The translations under genes were made by a program, and so were the position numbers. This document shows positions 45,158-55,082 of a DNA stretch of 64,000 nucleotides, in pieces. Every line of letters starts with the position of its first letter. Position 1 is the first letter of the stretch. Under the pieces are notes generated by a model that was given only the letters and a program-made list of their open reading frames with translations, searched no databases and was not told the DNA's origin. The stretch is from the NCBI RefSeq assembly GCF_023573145.1, contig NZ_CP097636.1, positions 1,302,001 to 1,366,000 on the forward strand, written 5' to 3'. The DNA comes from Aquincola tertiaricarbonis. Its GTDB lineage: Bacteria > Pseudomonadota > Gammaproteobacteria > Burkholderiales > Burkholderiaceae_C.

Positions 45158-45628
45158 ATGGCCCCAGCAAATCCGTCCCATCCGGCTCCGGCCGCCGAAC
45201 GCAATGCCCAGCAGACCGCCGAGTTCGTGCGCGATGGCATGTGGCGCAACGATCGGGCCTCTCGTGCGCTGGGCATGCAGGTTACCGCGATCGGCCCCGG
45301 CACCGCCACGTTGACGATGACGGTGCGCGAAGACATGTTGAACGGCCACGACATCTGCCATGGCGGCCTGATGACCACGTTGTGCGATTCGGCCTTCGCT
45401 TTCGCCTGCAACGCCTACAACGAGTTGACCGTGGCCTCGGGCTTCGCCATCGACATCACGGCCCCGGCGCGCCTGGGCGACGTGCTCACCGCCCACTGCA
45501 CCGAGCAGTCCAAGGCCGGCCGCACCGGCGTGTACGACGTGGAGCTCAGCAACCAGCGCGGCGAGCGCCTGGCCTTGTTCCGTGGCCGCTCCTACACCGT
45601 GCGCGGCAAACCGGCCGTGGCCGGCTGA
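45158..45628 (+). CDS. paaI: Phenylacetate-pathway hotdog thioesterase
   Basis: A 156-residue hotdog-fold acyl-CoA thioesterase. The family motif HDICHGGLMTTLCDSAFAFACN (about 67-88) contains the HGG-x-xx-x-D active-site pattern of PaaI. It is thought to hydrolyse dead-end ring-hydroxylated phenylacetyl-CoA thioesters, freeing CoA. The start at 45158 follows the PaaR-type palindrome. It is first in a run paaI-paaK-paaR-ABC importer. Confidence 0.92.
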   Translation: MAPANPSHPAPAAERNAQQTAEFVRDGMWRNDRASRALGMQVTAIGPGTATLTMTVREDMLNGHDICHGGLMTTLCDSAFAFACNAYNELTVASGFAIDITAPARLGDVLTAHCTEQSKAGRTGVYDVELSNQRGERLALFRGRSYTVRGKPAVAG

Positions 45629-45689
45629 AGGCCGCTCCCGTTTCCCCGCCTTGTAGATGGCCGCCGTGCCGCGGCCCAGGAGTTCAAGC

Positions 45690-47003
45690 ATGCCCGTGAT
45701 GAAGCCCGCCCCCGGCGACCTGGATCCGATCGAAACCGCCAGTGCCGATGAACTGCAGGCCCTGCAGCTGCAGCGGCTGAAGGCCACGCTGCAGCATGCC
45801 TACGATCATGTACCGCACTACAAGGCGGCCTTTGATGCCAAGGGCGTGCACCCGTCGGACTGCCGCACGCTGGCCGACCTGGCCAAGTTCCCCTTCACCA
45901 CCAAGAAGGACCTGCGCGACAACTATCCCTTCGGCCTCTTTGCCGTGCCGCGTGAGCAGGTGGTGCGGGTGCATGCCTCGTCGGGCACCACCGGCAAGCC
46001 CACCGTGGTGGGCTACACCCAGCGTGACATCGACACCTGGGCCGACCTGGTGGCCCGCAGCATCCGCGCGGCCGGCGGCCGTGCCGGCGACATGGTGCAC
46101 ATCGCCTATGGCTACGGCCTCTTCACCGGCGGGCTGGGCGCGCACTACGGGGCCGAGCGGCTGGGCTGCACCGTGGTGCCGATGAGCGGCGGCCAGACCG
46201 AGAAGCAAGTGCAGCTGATCACCGACTTCAAGCCCGACATCATCATGGTCACGCCCAGCTACATGCAGGTGATCGTCGAGGAGATGAAGCGCCAGGGCCT
46301 GGACCCGGCGGCCAGCTCGCTGAAGGTGGGCATCTTCGGTGCCGAACCCTGGACCGAGGCGATGCGCCGCGACATCGAGAGCAGCGCCGGCCTGTCCGCG
46401 GTGGACATCTACGGCCTGTCGGAGGTGATGGGCCCCGGCGTGGCCAGCGAATGCGTGGAAACGCAGGACGGCCCGGTGATCTGGGAAGACCACTTCTACC
46501 CCGAGATCATCGACCCCGAGACCGGCGAGGTGCTGCCCGACGGCAGCGAGGGTGAGCTGGTATTCACCACGCTCAGCAAGGAAGCGCTGCCCGTCATCCG
46601 CTACCGCACCCGCGACCTGACGCGGCTGCTGCCGCCCACCGCGCGCAGCATGCGACGCATGGGCAAGATCGTCGGCCGCAGCGACGACATGCTGATCATC
46701 CGCGGCGTCAACCTGTTCCCCACGCAGGTGGAGGAACTGGTGCTGGCGCACGGCCAGCTGGGCGGCCAGTACCAGCTCATCATCACCCGCGAAGGCACGC
46801 TGGACGAAGTGGAAGTGCGCTGCGAGATGCTGCCCGAGGCCGATGCCTCGGAGGCCAACTGCCAGGCCGTGGCCCGCCAGCTGCAGCAGCGCATCAAGAC
46901 GCTGATCGGCGTCAGCACCCGGGTCCACGTCGGGCTGCCCGGCAGTATCGAACGCACGCTGGTGGGCAAGGCCCGCCGCGTGATCGACCGCCGCGCGCGC
47001 TGA
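45690..47003 (+). CDS. paaK: Phenylacetate-CoA ligase
   Basis: A 437-residue AMP-forming ligase that activates phenylacetate to phenylacetyl-CoA. Motifs are VRVHASSGTTGKPTVVGYTQ (P-loop, about 92-111), VDIYGLSEVMGPG (about 235-247) and SDDMLIIRGVNLFPTQVEE near the C-terminus. The start at 45690 has a CAGGAG site eight bases upstream; an earlier ATG would add eleven odd residues. Length and motifs are typical of PaaK. It lies between paaI and the TetR regulator. Confidence 0.96.
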   Translation: MPVMKPAPGDLDPIETASADELQALQLQRLKATLQHAYDHVPHYKAAFDAKGVHPSDCRTLADLAKFPFTTKKDLRDNYPFGLFAVPREQVVRVHASSGTTGKPTVVGYTQRDIDTWADLVARSIRAAGGRAGDMVHIAYGYGLFTGGLGAHYGAERLGCTVVPMSGGQTEKQVQLITDFKPDIIMVTPSYMQVIVEEMKRQGLDPAASSLKVGIFGAEPWTEAMRRDIESSAGLSAVDIYGLSEVMGPGVASECVETQDGPVIWEDHFYPEIIDPETGEVLPDGSEGELVFTTLSKEALPVIRYRTRDLTRLLPPTARSMRRMGKIVGRSDDMLIIRGVNLFPTQVEELVLAHGQLGGQYQLIITREGTLDEVEVRCEMLPEADASEANCQAVARQLQQRIKTLIGVSTRVHVGLPGSIERTLVGKARRVIDRRAR

Positions 47004-47006
47004 CCG

Positions 47007-47660
47007 ATGGCCCGCACCCGAGCCGCCACCTACGACGACCAGCGCGAGCACATCCTGGCGCAGGCCGCGGCCTTGTTCGCGCACCAGGGCTACCCCGGCA
47101 CCAGCATGAACCAGGTGGCCGCGGCCTGCGGCGTGTCCAAGGCCACGCTGTACCACTACATGCGCGACAAGTCCGAGCTGCTGGCACAGATCGCCCAGGG
47201 CCACGTCGGCCGGCTGGAGGCGTTGGTGGCCGAGGTGGGTGCGATGGCGCTGCCGGCCGAGCAGCGGCTGCGCCTGCTCATCAGCCGCTTCGTGCATGAG
47301 TACGCCAATGCCCAGAACCAGCACCGGGTGCTGACCGAGGACGTGAAGTTCCTCGATCCGGAGGCGCACCAGCAGGTGCTGGACGGGCAGCGCCGCGTGG
47401 TGCAGGCCTTTGCCCGCACGCTGGTGGAAGTGCGGCCGGCGCTGGCCGAGCAGCAGCTGGACAAGCCGCTGACCATGCTGCTGTTCGGCATGATCAACTG
47501 GATGTTCACCTGGCTCAAGCCCGATGGCGTGCTCAACCACGAGGCCATGGCCCCGCTGGTGGCCGACCTGTTCTTCGGTGGCCTGCATGCGGTGAATGCA
47601 CCGCAGCCGGCGCCGCGTGTTCCGCGTTCAACCATCCATCCCAAGGAGACAGCACGATGA
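47007..47660 (+). CDS. paaR: TetR-family regulator, PaaR-like
   Basis: A 217-residue TetR repressor. The N-terminal helix-turn-helix is in residues about 12-58 (ILAQAAALFAHQGYPGTSMNQVAAACGVSKATLYHYMRDKSELL). The C-terminal ligand domain is typical of TetR_C_33-like PaaR proteins that sense phenylacetyl-CoA. It sits inside the phenylacetate operon, and the ACCGACCGGTCGGT site is upstream of paaI. The last codons overlap the start of the substrate-binding protein gene (ATGA). Confidence 0.88.
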   Translation: MARTRAATYDDQREHILAQAAALFAHQGYPGTSMNQVAAACGVSKATLYHYMRDKSELLAQIAQGHVGRLEALVAEVGAMALPAEQRLRLLISRFVHEYANAQNQHRVLTEDVKFLDPEAHQQVLDGQRRVVQAFARTLVEVRPALAEQQLDKPLTMLLFGMINWMFTWLKPDGVLNHEAMAPLVADLFFGGLHAVNAPQPAPRVPRSTIHPKETAR

Positions 47661-48811
47661 AGTATTTCAAGCACACGCTGGTGGCCAGCGCGCTGGCCCT
47701 GGCCGGCCTGGCCGCGCAGGCCGACATGACCGTCGGTGTCACCGTCTCGGCCACCGGCCCGGCCGCTTCGCTGGGCATCCCCGAGAAGAACACCATCGAG
47801 CTGATGCCCAAGCAGATCGGCAACCAGAAGGTGAACTACATCGTGCTGGACGATGCCTCAGACACCACCACCGCCGTGACCAATGCGCGCAAGCTGATCA
47901 CCGAGCACAAGGTGGACGTGCTGATCGGCTCCACCGTCACGCCCAACTCGCTGGCGATGATCGACGTGGCCGCCGAAAGCAGCACGCCGATGATCTCGAT
48001 GGCGGCTTCGGCCCGCATCGTCGAGCCGGTGACCGACCCCAAGCGCAAGTGGGTGTTCAAGACCCCGCAGAACGACATCATGATGGCCGTGGCCATCGCC
48101 CAGCACATGGCGGCCAACGGCGTGAAGTCGGTCGGCTTCATCGGCTTTGCCGATGCCTACGGCGAAGGCTGGCTGCAGGAGTTCCAGAAGGCTGCGGGCA
48201 TCAAGCAGCTCAACATCGTGGCCACCGAGCGCTACAACCGCAGCGACACCTCGGTCACCGGCCAGGTGCTCAAGCTGGTGTCGGCCCGCCCTGACGCCAT
48301 CCTGATCGCCGGTTCGGGCACGCCCGCCGCGCTGCCGCAGAAGGCGCTGAAGGAGCGTGGCTTCGCCGGCAAGATCTACCAGACCCACGGCGTGGCCAAC
48401 AACGACTTCCTGCGCGTGGGCGGCAAGGACGTGGAAGGCACGCTGCTGCCCGCTGGCCCGATGCTGGTGGCCGCGCAGCTGCCCGCCGGCCACCCGGTCA
48501 AGAAGAGCGCCACCGACTACGTCACCGCCTACGAGGTCAAGTTCGGCAAGGGCTCGGTGTCCACCTTCGGCGGCCACGCCTGGGACGCCGGCCTGCTGAT
48601 GCAGGCCGCCGCCACCGAGGCGCTGAAGAAGGCCCAACCCGGCACGCCGGCCTTCCGCGCCGCGCTGCGCGACGCGCTGGAACAGGTCAAGGACCTGCCG
48701 GGCGCGCACGGCGTCTTCAACATGTCGCCGACCGACCATGCGGGCCTGGACCAGCGTGGCCGCGTGATGGTGACCATCAGCAACGGCACCTGGAAATACC
48801 TCTCCGAGTGA
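47657..48811 (+). CDS. Branched-chain/aromatic ABC importer substrate-binding protein
   Basis: A 384-residue periplasmic binding protein of the LivK family. It has a signal peptide ending in LAAQA near residue 22, then MTVGVTVSATGPAASLGIPEKNTIELM and the two-lobe Peripla_BP_6 pattern (GFADAYGEGWLQEFQKAAG). A strong AAGGAGA site precedes the ATG. In this position, after paaR and before permease and ATPase genes, it probably captures phenylacetate or a related aromatic acid rather than leucine. Confidence 0.9.
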   Translation: MKYFKHTLVASALALAGLAAQADMTVGVTVSATGPAASLGIPEKNTIELMPKQIGNQKVNYIVLDDASDTTTAVTNARKLITEHKVDVLIGSTVTPNSLAMIDVAAESSTPMISMAASARIVEPVTDPKRKWVFKTPQNDIMMAVAIAQHMAANGVKSVGFIGFADAYGEGWLQEFQKAAGIKQLNIVATERYNRSDTSVTGQVLKLVSARPDAILIAGSGTPAALPQKALKERGFAGKIYQTHGVANNDFLRVGGKDVEGTLLPAGPMLVAAQLPAGHPVKKSATDYVTAYEVKFGKGSVSTFGGHAWDAGLLMQAAATEALKKAQPGTPAFRAALRDALEQVKDLPGAHGVFNMSPTDHAGLDQRGRVMVTISNGTWKYLSE

Positions 48812-48819
48812 TCTGACCC

Positions 48820-49848
48820 ATGGACTTCCAGATTGCCCTGATGCTGGGCCAGGACGGCATCGTCAACGGTGCCATCTACGGGTTGTTGGCCCTGACGCTG
48901 GTGCTCGTGTTTTCGGTCACCCGCGTGATCTTCATCCCTCAGGGCGAGCTGGTGGCCTTTGGTGCGCTGTCGATGGCCGCGCTGCAGCTGGGCAAGACAC
49001 CGCCCACGCTGTGGCTGGGCGTCGGCCTGGGGCTGGCGGTGCTGGCCATGGAAGGCTGGCGCGCCGCCCGCGGGCGGCAGGTGGAGTGGGGCAGCACGCT
49101 GCTCTGGGCGCTGTTGCTGCCCGGCATCGCCGCCCTGTGGTCGCTGCTGGCCAGGCCCACGGGCCTGGCCGCGCAGACCGTGCTCACGCTGCTCATCGTC
49201 ACGCCGCTCGGTCCCTTGCTGTACCGCACGGCCTACCGGCCGCTGGCCAATGCGACGGTGCTGATGCTGCTCATCGTCTCCGTCGCACTGCATGGCGTGA
49301 TGGTGGGCCTGGGCCTGCTGTTCTTCGGCGCCGAGGGCTCTCGCACGCCGGCCTTCTCCGAGCTGCGCTTCGACCTCGGCGGCATTCCGCTCACCGGCCA
49401 GTCGCTGGTGGTGGTGGGCGTGGCCGCGCTGCTGATGCTGGGCATGTACCTGTTCTTCGAGCGCAGCATCGTCGGCAAGGCGCTGCGTGCCACCGCCATC
49501 AACCGCACCGGCGCGCGGCTGATGGGCATTCCCACCGAGCTGGCGGGTGACCTCAGCTTCGCGCTGGCGGCGCTCATCGGCGCCATCTCGGGCCTGCTGA
49601 TCGCGCCGATCACCACCGTGTACTACGACACCGGCTTCCTGATCGGCCTCAAGGGTTTCGTGGCCGCCATCATCGGCGCGCTGGCCAGCTACCCGCTGGC
49701 CGTGGTGGGTGCGCTGCTGGTGGGCTTGCTCGAAGCCTTCTCGTCGTTCTGGGCGAGCGCCTTCAAGGAGGTGATCGTCTTCACGCTGATCATTCCGGTG
49801 CTGTGGTGGCGTTCGCTGCGCACGCGCCATGTCGAGGAGGACGAGTGA
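48820..49848 (+). CDS. ABC importer permease, LivH type
   Basis: A 342-residue inner-membrane permease with about eight hydrophobic segments. It shows the LivH conserved elements NGAIYGLLALTLVLVFSVTRVIFIPQGELVAFGAL at the start and GLKGFVAAIIGALASYPLAVVGALLVGLLEAFSS near the end. It is longer than E. coli LivH (308 residues) because of an extra segment at about 80-120. The stop overlaps the start of the permease-ATPase fusion gene. Confidence 0.9.
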   Translation: MDFQIALMLGQDGIVNGAIYGLLALTLVLVFSVTRVIFIPQGELVAFGALSMAALQLGKTPPTLWLGVGLGLAVLAMEGWRAARGRQVEWGSTLLWALLLPGIAALWSLLARPTGLAAQTVLTLLIVTPLGPLLYRTAYRPLANATVLMLLIVSVALHGVMVGLGLLFFGAEGSRTPAFSELRFDLGGIPLTGQSLVVVGVAALLMLGMYLFFERSIVGKALRATAINRTGARLMGIPTELAGDLSFALAALIGAISGLLIAPITTVYYDTGFLIGLKGFVAAIIGALASYPLAVVGALLVGLLEAFSSFWASAFKEVIVFTLIIPVLWWRSLRTRHVEEDE

Positions 49849-51688
49849 TGCGTCGCCTGTTGCCGCTCGTTTTCGTAGTGTTGTTGGGGCTTGGGCTGGC
49901 ACTGCTGCCCGAGTTCCAGGTCACCCTGGTCAACAACATCGGCCTCTATGCGCTGGTGGCCATCGGCCTGGTGATGATGACCGGCGTCGCCGGCATGACC
50001 TCCTTCGGCCAGGCCGCCTTCGTCGGCCTGGCGGCGTATGCCACCGGCTGGCTGGGCACCGCGGGCGCGCAGCTGCTGGGCCTGGCCGGCTCGCCGCTGC
50101 TGCCCTGGCTGGGCCTGCTGCTGGGTCTGGTGGTGGCCGGCGGCGTGGCCTGGGTGCTGGGTGCCGTCACGCTGCGCCTGTCGGGCCACTACCTGCCGCT
50201 GGGCACCATCGCCTGGGGCCTGAGCCTGTACTTCCTGTTCGGCAATCTTGAATTCCTCGGCGGCCACACCGGCATGGGCGGCATTCCGCCCATCGAGCTG
50301 GGTTCGCTGTCGCTGATCACGCCGCGCCCGCTGGGCGTGCTGATCTGGGCGGTGGTGCTGCTGGCGCTGTGGGCCTTGTCCAACCTGCTGGACAGCCGCG
50401 AGGGCCGGGCGATCCGCTCGCTCAAGAGCGGCCGCGTGATGGCCGAGTCGATGGGCATCGACACCGGCCGCTACCGCCTGCAGGTGTTCGTGCTGGCGGC
50501 GCTGCTGGCGGCGCTGTCGGGCTGGCTGTATGCGCACCAGCAGCGCTTCGTCAACCCGACGCCGTTCAACCTCAACATCGGCATCGAGTACCTGTTCATG
50601 GCCGTGGTCGGCGGCGCCGGCCACCTGTGGGGTGCGCTGCTGGGCGCCACCCTCATCACGCTGATGAAGGAACAGCTGCAGGACTGGCTGCCCCGCCTGC
50701 TGGGCGCCAGCGGCCAGTTCGAGGTGGTGGTGTTCGGCCTGCTGATGCTGCTGGTGCTGCAGCGTTATGCCGACGGCCTGTGGCCCACGCTCTCGGCCCT
50801 GACCGCACGGCTGCTGCCGGGCTTGAAAGCGCAACCGGCCGCGGCCACCGGCATCGATGCCGCTGCGCTGCCGCAGCCCACGCTGCCGCCGCGCGGCAGC
50901 ACGCTGCTGGCCGCGCGTGAGGTCACCAAGCGCTTCGGCGGCCTGGTGGCCAACCACAAGGTGGCGCTGGACGTGCGCGCGGGCGAGGTGCATGCGCTCA
51001 TCGGGCCCAACGGTGCGGGCAAGAGCACCTTCTTCAACATGATCTCGGGCGTGGACGATCCCACCGAAGGCGAGGTGCGGCTGATGGACACGCCGATGGT
51101 GGGCCAGCCTTCGCGCGCCTTCGCGGCCCGCGGGATGGGCCGCACCTTCCAGCATGTGCGCCTGCTGAAGGAACGCAGCGTGCTGGACAACGTGGCCCTG
51201 GGCGCCCACCGCCGTGGCCGCAAGGGCTGGTTCGCGGCCATGCTGCGGTTGGACCGCGCCGAGGAAGCCGCGCTGCTGGCCGAGGCACGCCGCCAGATCG
51301 AGCGCTGCGGCCTGGGCGCGTACGTGAACGACGCCGCCGGCTCGCTGCCGCTGGGCGCGCAGCGCATCGTCGAGATCGCCCGTGCGCTGGCCGGCGCGCC
51401 CTGCGTGCTGCTGCTGGACGAGCCCGCCGCCGGCCTGCGCCACAAGGAAAAGCACCAGCTGGCCGAACTGCTGTCGCAGCTGCGGCAGGAGGGGCTGGGC
51501 ATCCTGATCGTCGAACATGACATGGAGTTCGTGATGAACCTGGCTGACCGCATCACCGTGCTCGACTTCGGGCAGGTGATCTCGCACGGCACGCCCGCGC
51601 AGGTGCAGCGCGACCCCAAGGTGCTGGAGGCCTACCTGGGCGGCGCCGACGACCTGGCTGGCGCGGCGCTGGCCGAGAAGGCGGCGGC

Positions 51689-51692
<4 letters not shown>
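49848..51692 (+). CDS. Fused ABC importer permease and ATPase (LivM-LivG)
   Basis: A 614-residue fusion. Residues 1 to about 330 are a LivM-type permease ([57 protein letters not shown]). After a linker near 330-355, residues about 360-614 are a LivG-type ATPase: Walker [10 protein letters not shown] near 385, signature region [16 protein letters not shown], Walker [12 protein letters not shown], and switch His in IVEHDMEF. Its partners are the LivH and LivF genes on either side. LivM-LivG fusions are known in several Burkholderiales. Confidence 0.92.
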
Positions 51693-52432
<740 letters not shown>

Positions 52433-52477
52433 GCCCAGCCCGGCCGGCCCGGTTGCGGCTTGCCCGATGATGTCGGC

Positions 52478-53599
52478 ATGAACGACATCGAACAGGTAGG
52501 CGCCGTGGTCATTGGCGCCGGCGTGGTGGGCCTGGCGGCCGCCCGCGCACTGGCCCGTGCCGGCCATGAGGTGGTGGTGCTGGAAGCGCTGGAGGCCATC
52601 GGCACCGTCACCAGCGCCCGCAACAGCGAGGTCATCCACGCCGGGCTGTACTACCCGCCCGGCTCCCTCAAGGCCCTCTGGTGCGTGCAGGGCCGTGAGC
52701 GGCTCTACGCCTATTGCGCCGAACGCGGCATCCACCACCGCCGCTGCGGCAAGCTGGTGGTGGCCACCCAGCCCGGGCAGGAAGACTACCTGCACAAGCT
52801 GCTGGCCCAGGCCCAGGCCAATGGCGTGGAAGACGCCGTGCTGGTCAGCGGTGCGGCCGCCCGCGCGATGGAGCCTGCGCTGCAGGCCACGGCCGCCTTG
52901 CATTCGCCGTCCACCGGCATCGTCGACAGCCATGGCCTGATGCTGGCCCTGCGCGGCGAGGCCGAGGACCATGGCGCGATGCTGGCCTTTCACAGCCCGG
53001 TGAAGGGCGGTCGCGTCACGCCGCAAGGCATCGAGCTGGACGTGGGCGGCGAGCAGCCGATGCGCCTGCGGGCCCGCGTGGTGGTCAACAGTGCCGGCCT
53101 GGCCGCACCCGCGGTGGCCGCAAGCATCGAAGGACTGGACCCGGCCCTGGTGCCGCCGGCCCACTTCTGCAAGGGCAGCTACTTCTCGCTGGCCGGCGCG
53201 GCGCCGTTCTCGCGCCTGATCTACCCGGTGCCCGAAGCCGCTGGCCTGGGTGTGCACCTGACGCTGGACCTGGGCGGACAGGCCCGCTTCGGCCCCGACA
53301 CCGAATGGCTGCCCGACGATGCGCCCATCGACTACCGCGTCGACCCGCGCCGCAGCGACGGCTTTTATGCCGAGATTCGCCGCTACTGGCCGGCCCTGCC
53401 CGATGGCGCGCTGCAGCCGGCCTACAGCGGCGTGCGGCCCAAGATCCAGGCCGCGGGCGAGCCGGCCCACGACTTCATGCTGCAGGGCCCGGCGCAGCAT
53501 GGTGTGCCCGGCCTGGTCAACCTCTTCGGCATCGAATCGCCGGGGCTCACCTCGGCGCTGGTGATCGGCGAAGCGGTGCAGCAGGCCTTGGCCGATTGA
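52478..53599 (+). CDS. LhgO-like FAD-dependent 2-hydroxyacid oxidase
   Basis: A 373-residue FAD protein of the DAO superfamily. The N-terminal dinucleotide fold [27 protein letters not shown] is followed by [25 protein letters not shown], diagnostic of the L-2-hydroxyglutarate oxidase (LhgO) group. The C-terminal [18 protein letters not shown] closes the FAD site. Substrate is probably L-2-hydroxyglutarate or a related hydroxyacid. It lies 45 bp after livF and may be in the same transcript. The start at 52478 replaces an earlier TTG. Confidence 0.88.
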   Translation: MNDIEQVGAVVIGAGVVGLAAARALARAGHEVVVLEALEAIGTVTSARNSEVIHAGLYYPPGSLKALWCVQGRERLYAYCAERGIHHRRCGKLVVATQPGQEDYLHKLLAQAQANGVEDAVLVSGAAARAMEPALQATAALHSPSTGIVDSHGLMLALRGEAEDHGAMLAFHSPVKGGRVTPQGIELDVGGEQPMRLRARVVVNSAGLAAPAVAASIEGLDPALVPPAHFCKGSYFSLAGAAPFSRLIYPVPEAAGLGVHLTLDLGGQARFGPDTEWLPDDAPIDYRVDPRRSDGFYAEIRRYWPALPDGALQPAYSGVRPKIQAAGEPAHDFMLQGPAQHGVPGLVNLFGIESPGLTSALVIGEAVQQALAD

Positions 53600-53685
53600 A
53601 GGGTTTTCGCTGAGGCTGGCTCATGCGGGGCCGGCATAACGTGGGGGCGTACCCATCCCCACCCCAGACCGCAGGAGACAAACGC

Positions 53686-54378
53686 ATGGCCAAGATGCCG
53701 TTCGACCAGGAAGCCCTGATCCAGACCCTTGCCGATGCTGGCGCCCAGCAGGGCGAGCAGGCCCGCAAGGCGGTGTACGACGCCACGCTCAAGGCCTTGC
53801 AGGGCCGTGAACTCACGCTGCAGAACATCCGCGCCACGCTCAAGGGCATCGCCCAGGCGGTGAGTGCCGGCGCAGCCCGCAACGCCATGCCCGAGGTGGA
53901 CGTGGAGCACCTGCTGTCGCAGGCGGTCAGCGGCATGGACGACGCGCTGCTGAAGGCGGTGGACGCCAACCGCGTGGCCATGCAGCAGTTCATCGACCAG
54001 GGCGTCTCGCTGCAGGACAGCAGCATGAAGAAGGCCGTCGAGACGCTGGAAAAGCTCGAGGACACGATGTTCAAGGCCATCGCCAAGTCGGTGGACGGCG
54101 CCAGCGAGCAGCTGGCAGCGCCCTGGGCCCAGGTGCTGGGCAAGCTGCAGGCAGGCGGCACCCACACCGGCACCCAGGCGGCCCAGACGCTGCAGGGCCT
54201 GACCGAACAGATGCAGACCGCGATGCGCGACAGCCGCGCCGCCAGCGTGAAGGCGGCCCAGGCTTTTGCGCAGAGCTATGCGGCCATGGTCAGCGGCGTG
54301 CTGATCGGCATGTCCGATGCGCTGAAGCAGGGCAGCTCCACGGCCGCGACCGCCGCCAAGAAAACCCGCGCCCGCTGA
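53686..54378 (+). CDS. Helical protein of unknown function (DUF6781-like)
   Basis: A 230-residue, almost wholly helical protein with no signal peptide or membrane segment. Its start, MAKMPFDQEALIQTLADAGAQQG, follows a GCAGGAGA site. The body has NIRATLKGIAQAVSAGAARN and long Ala/Gln/Lys-rich helices and ends in KKTRAR. Such a pattern resembles phasin- or apolipophorin-like helical bundles, and I believe it matches the DUF6781 family. Function is unknown. The hairpin at 54400-54450 follows the gene. Confidence 0.8.
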   Translation: MAKMPFDQEALIQTLADAGAQQGEQARKAVYDATLKALQGRELTLQNIRATLKGIAQAVSAGAARNAMPEVDVEHLLSQAVSGMDDALLKAVDANRVAMQQFIDQGVSLQDSSMKKAVETLEKLEDTMFKAIAKSVDGASEQLAAPWAQVLGKLQAGGTHTGTQAAQTLQGLTEQMQTAMRDSRAASVKAAQAFAQSYAAMVSGVLIGMSDALKQGSSTAATAAKKTRAR

Positions 54379-54399
54379 CGGCCTACAAGGTCCACAAGG

Positions 54400-54450
54400 C
54401 CCACCAACGACGACGCCGCCGGCGCTGAAGGCGCGGGCGGCGTCGGTGGG
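54400..54450. terminator. Large GC hairpin between convergent genes
   Basis: CCCACC (54400-54405) and GACGCCGCC (54412-54420) pair with the continuous arm GGCGGCGTCGGTGGG (54436-54450), leaving a 6-base bulge. It lies between two convergent genes and is a probable bidirectional terminator without a T-run. Confidence 0.5.
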
Positions 54451-54477
54451 CATGGGCGGCGCGGGCGCCGCGCGGCC

Positions 54478-54789
54478 TCAGCTGTTGCTGCTGCCGGTCT
54501 CGGGCGCGGTGTTGTCCGCCGGGGTGGCGGCAGGCGCGGCGGCCGGCGCTGCGGCGTTGGGGGCGATGCCCGCCTCGGCTTCCTTGCACGAAGGTGCGCA
54601 GACGAACTGGGTCTTGCCGAGGAAGCGGCGCGACTTCAGCGAAGAGCGGGTGCGGTGCTTGCCGCACAGGAAACACGACATCGTGGCCGCGCTGAAAACG
54701 CCGGTGGAGGCGAACGGCGAGCCCGATGCCTTGCTGCGATAACGCAGCCCGTTGGCGTCGATGGTGGTCTTAACTGCGTCTTTGGCCAT
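54478..54789 (-). CDS. Small zinc-ribbon-like protein of unknown function
   Basis: A 103-residue protein. The middle holds two cysteine pairs, MSCFLCGKHRTRSSL (CxxC) and QFVCAPSCKEAE (CxxxC), consistent with one zinc site. The C-terminus is a long low-complexity Ala/Pro tail ending in GSSNS. Similar small proteins occur beside helical proteins in Burkholderiales, but no function is known. The gene is divergent from the GT2 gene. Confidence 0.75.
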   Translation of the reverse strand: MAKDAVKTTIDANGLRYRSKASGSPFASTGVFSAATMSCFLCGKHRTRSSLKSRRFLGKTQFVCAPSCKEAEAGIAPNAAAPAAAPAATPADNTAPETGSSNS

Positions 54790-55082
54790 GTGCTTGTAAG
54801 GGGCGAGGAGGAACGGGGGGCCGGATCAGAGCCGTGAGGCCGAAGCGGGCGATTTCCAGGGCACCGCGGGTGACAAGAGGTGGCGGCTGGCGGACTGACT
54901 GACGAGAACTCACCGGGCGGGCCGGCAAGTCCTTTGGGAGTTGCAATTATGCCACGCGTTGTCAGGGCTTGCTGGCGCGGCTGCGGCGTGGCCGGCACCC
55001 CGGTTGCAGGCCGGGCTTAAGGCAGGCCTAAGGTCGGGCGGACACAGTTCGATGCAGATTCAGTCCGATCTGGAGGAGGTCC
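54790..55082. other. Divergent promoter region before glycosyltransferase operon
   Basis: A 293-bp divergent region. It contains an AT-leaning patch around TTGCAATTATG near 54940 and an imperfect palindrome CTTAAG...CCTAAG near 55017-55033. A strong GGAGGAGGT ribosome site precedes the GT2 ATG at 55083. No gene was found here. Confidence 0.4.
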
